Assembly (NCBI RefSeq): GCF_003688995.1 | Contig: NZ_PENI01000039.1 | Location: 23,745 to 87,744, forward strand | DNA from: Streptomyces shenzhenensis | GTDB lineage: Bacteria; Actinomycetota; Actinomycetes; Streptomycetales; Streptomycetaceae | Reading direction: 5' to 3' | Length of the DNA: 64,000 nucleotides | The notes under the pieces: generated by a model | The model's input: only the letters and a program-made list of their open reading frames with translations | Database searches by the model: none | Told to the model about the DNA's origin: nothing | Part shown: positions 63,777 to 64,000 of the stretch, piece after piece | Position numbering within the stretch: the stretch's first letter is position 1 | Layout: every line of letters begins with the position of its first letter | Translations under genes and position numbers: made by a program

Positions 63777-64000
63777 TCACACGTTCCGGAAGCGGTTGAT
63801 GGCGTCGATGTGCTGGGCGCGTAGTTCCTCGTCGTGTATGCCGAGGCCTTCTTCGGGGGCCAGGCAGAGGACACCGACCTTGCCCTGGTGGGTGTTGCGG
63901 TGCACGTCGTGGGCGGCCTGCCCGGTGTCGTGGAGGGCGTAGACCCTGGAGAGCGTCGGGTGGATCTTTCCCTTGGCGACGAGCCGGTTGGCCTCCCAGG
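63777..64000 (-). CDS. ccr: Crotonyl-CoA carboxylase/reductase, C-terminal part only
   Basis: Only the last 74 codons are in the window; the gene enters from beyond base 64000. They translate to WEANRLVAKGKIHPTLSRVY, then ALHDTGQAAHDVHRNTHQGK, ending NRFRNV. This is the C-terminus of the zinc-less medium-chain reductase Ccr, which reductively carboxylates crotonyl-CoA to ethylmalonyl-CoA. It is the first visible gene of the operon running down to 59022. Confidence 0.88.
   Translation of the reverse strand, partial: WEANRLVAKGKIHPTLSRVYALHDTGQAAHDVHRNTHQGKVGVLCLAPEEGLGIHDEELRAQHIDAINRFRNV

Overview
The window is about 72% GC by eye, with dense genes, four-base stop/start overlaps, GTG and TTG starts and typical actinomycete families (F420-dependent LLM enzyme, PucR, GPP34, ECF sigma with zinc anti-sigma, ethylmalonyl-CoA pathway). 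This points to a Streptomyces chromosome. No tRNA, rRNA, CRISPR array, prophage or complete insertion sequence was found, so it looks like chromosomal core or near-core DNA with some decayed genes and short repeats.

Layout. 1-4635: SNF2 helicase (5' truncated by the window) coupled to a SWIM zinc-finger protein. 4636-7237: a Tat-exported sulfite oxidase-like molybdoenzyme preceded by a probable leaderless leader peptide ending Cys-Cys-Cys-stop, then a secreted protein. 7723-11292: a PcaD-PcaC fusion, a metallo-beta-lactamase-fold hydrolase, a glycerate kinase relic, exonuclease III and a small conserved protein. 11406-14609: glutamate-type ABC transporter gluABCD, with the only in-frame TTA codon I found (gluB). 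14775-14941: a MITE-like element that supplies the stop codon of the next membrane protein. 15798-20957: gamma-glutamyltransferase, a ClpC-like unfoldase and a wrecked methionine aminopeptidase gene. 21173-22948: a large unrecognised protein with a 162-bp internal duplication.

23107-32041 is a pyrimidine/hydantoin catabolism locus: two paralogous beta-ureidopropionases, class III aminotransferase, PucR regulator, dihydropyrimidinase, F420-type LLM oxidoreductase and NCS1 permease. Together they can import a nucleobase or hydantoin, open the reduced ring, remove the carbamoyl group and transaminate the beta-amino acid. The classical dihydropyrimidine dehydrogenase is absent here; the LLM enzyme is a candidate substitute.

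32424-42363 holds mixed genes: secreted DUF3558-like protein, inositol-phosphatase-like enzyme, FAD oxidoreductase coupled to a macrodomain protein, MerR regulator with NAD-dependent epimerase, GNAT, small secreted protein, SLOG-like protein, a His/Asp/Gly-rich 60-residue protein and an ABC exporter. 42671-45227 is a PP2C phosphatase / ECF sigma / anti-sigma operon flanked by two tandem-repeat arrays. 45702-49155: GPP34 protein, an SDR behind a promoter with twin palindromic operators, and an Ada-AlkA plus Ogt alkylation-repair pair. 49250-50445: pentapeptide-repeat membrane protein plus a deoxyribosyltransferase/TIR-like protein. 50470-54153: sirtuin and a complete P450 redox chain. 54388-58850: NUDIX/ADP-ribosylglycohydrolase pair, glycerate kinase, and the pssA-psd phospholipid pair. 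59022-64000 (minus strand): the ethylmalonyl-CoA operon ccr-meaA-mcl-mch-mcd, with ccr truncated by the window edge.

All functions are assigned by reading motifs and family resemblance; no database search was run.
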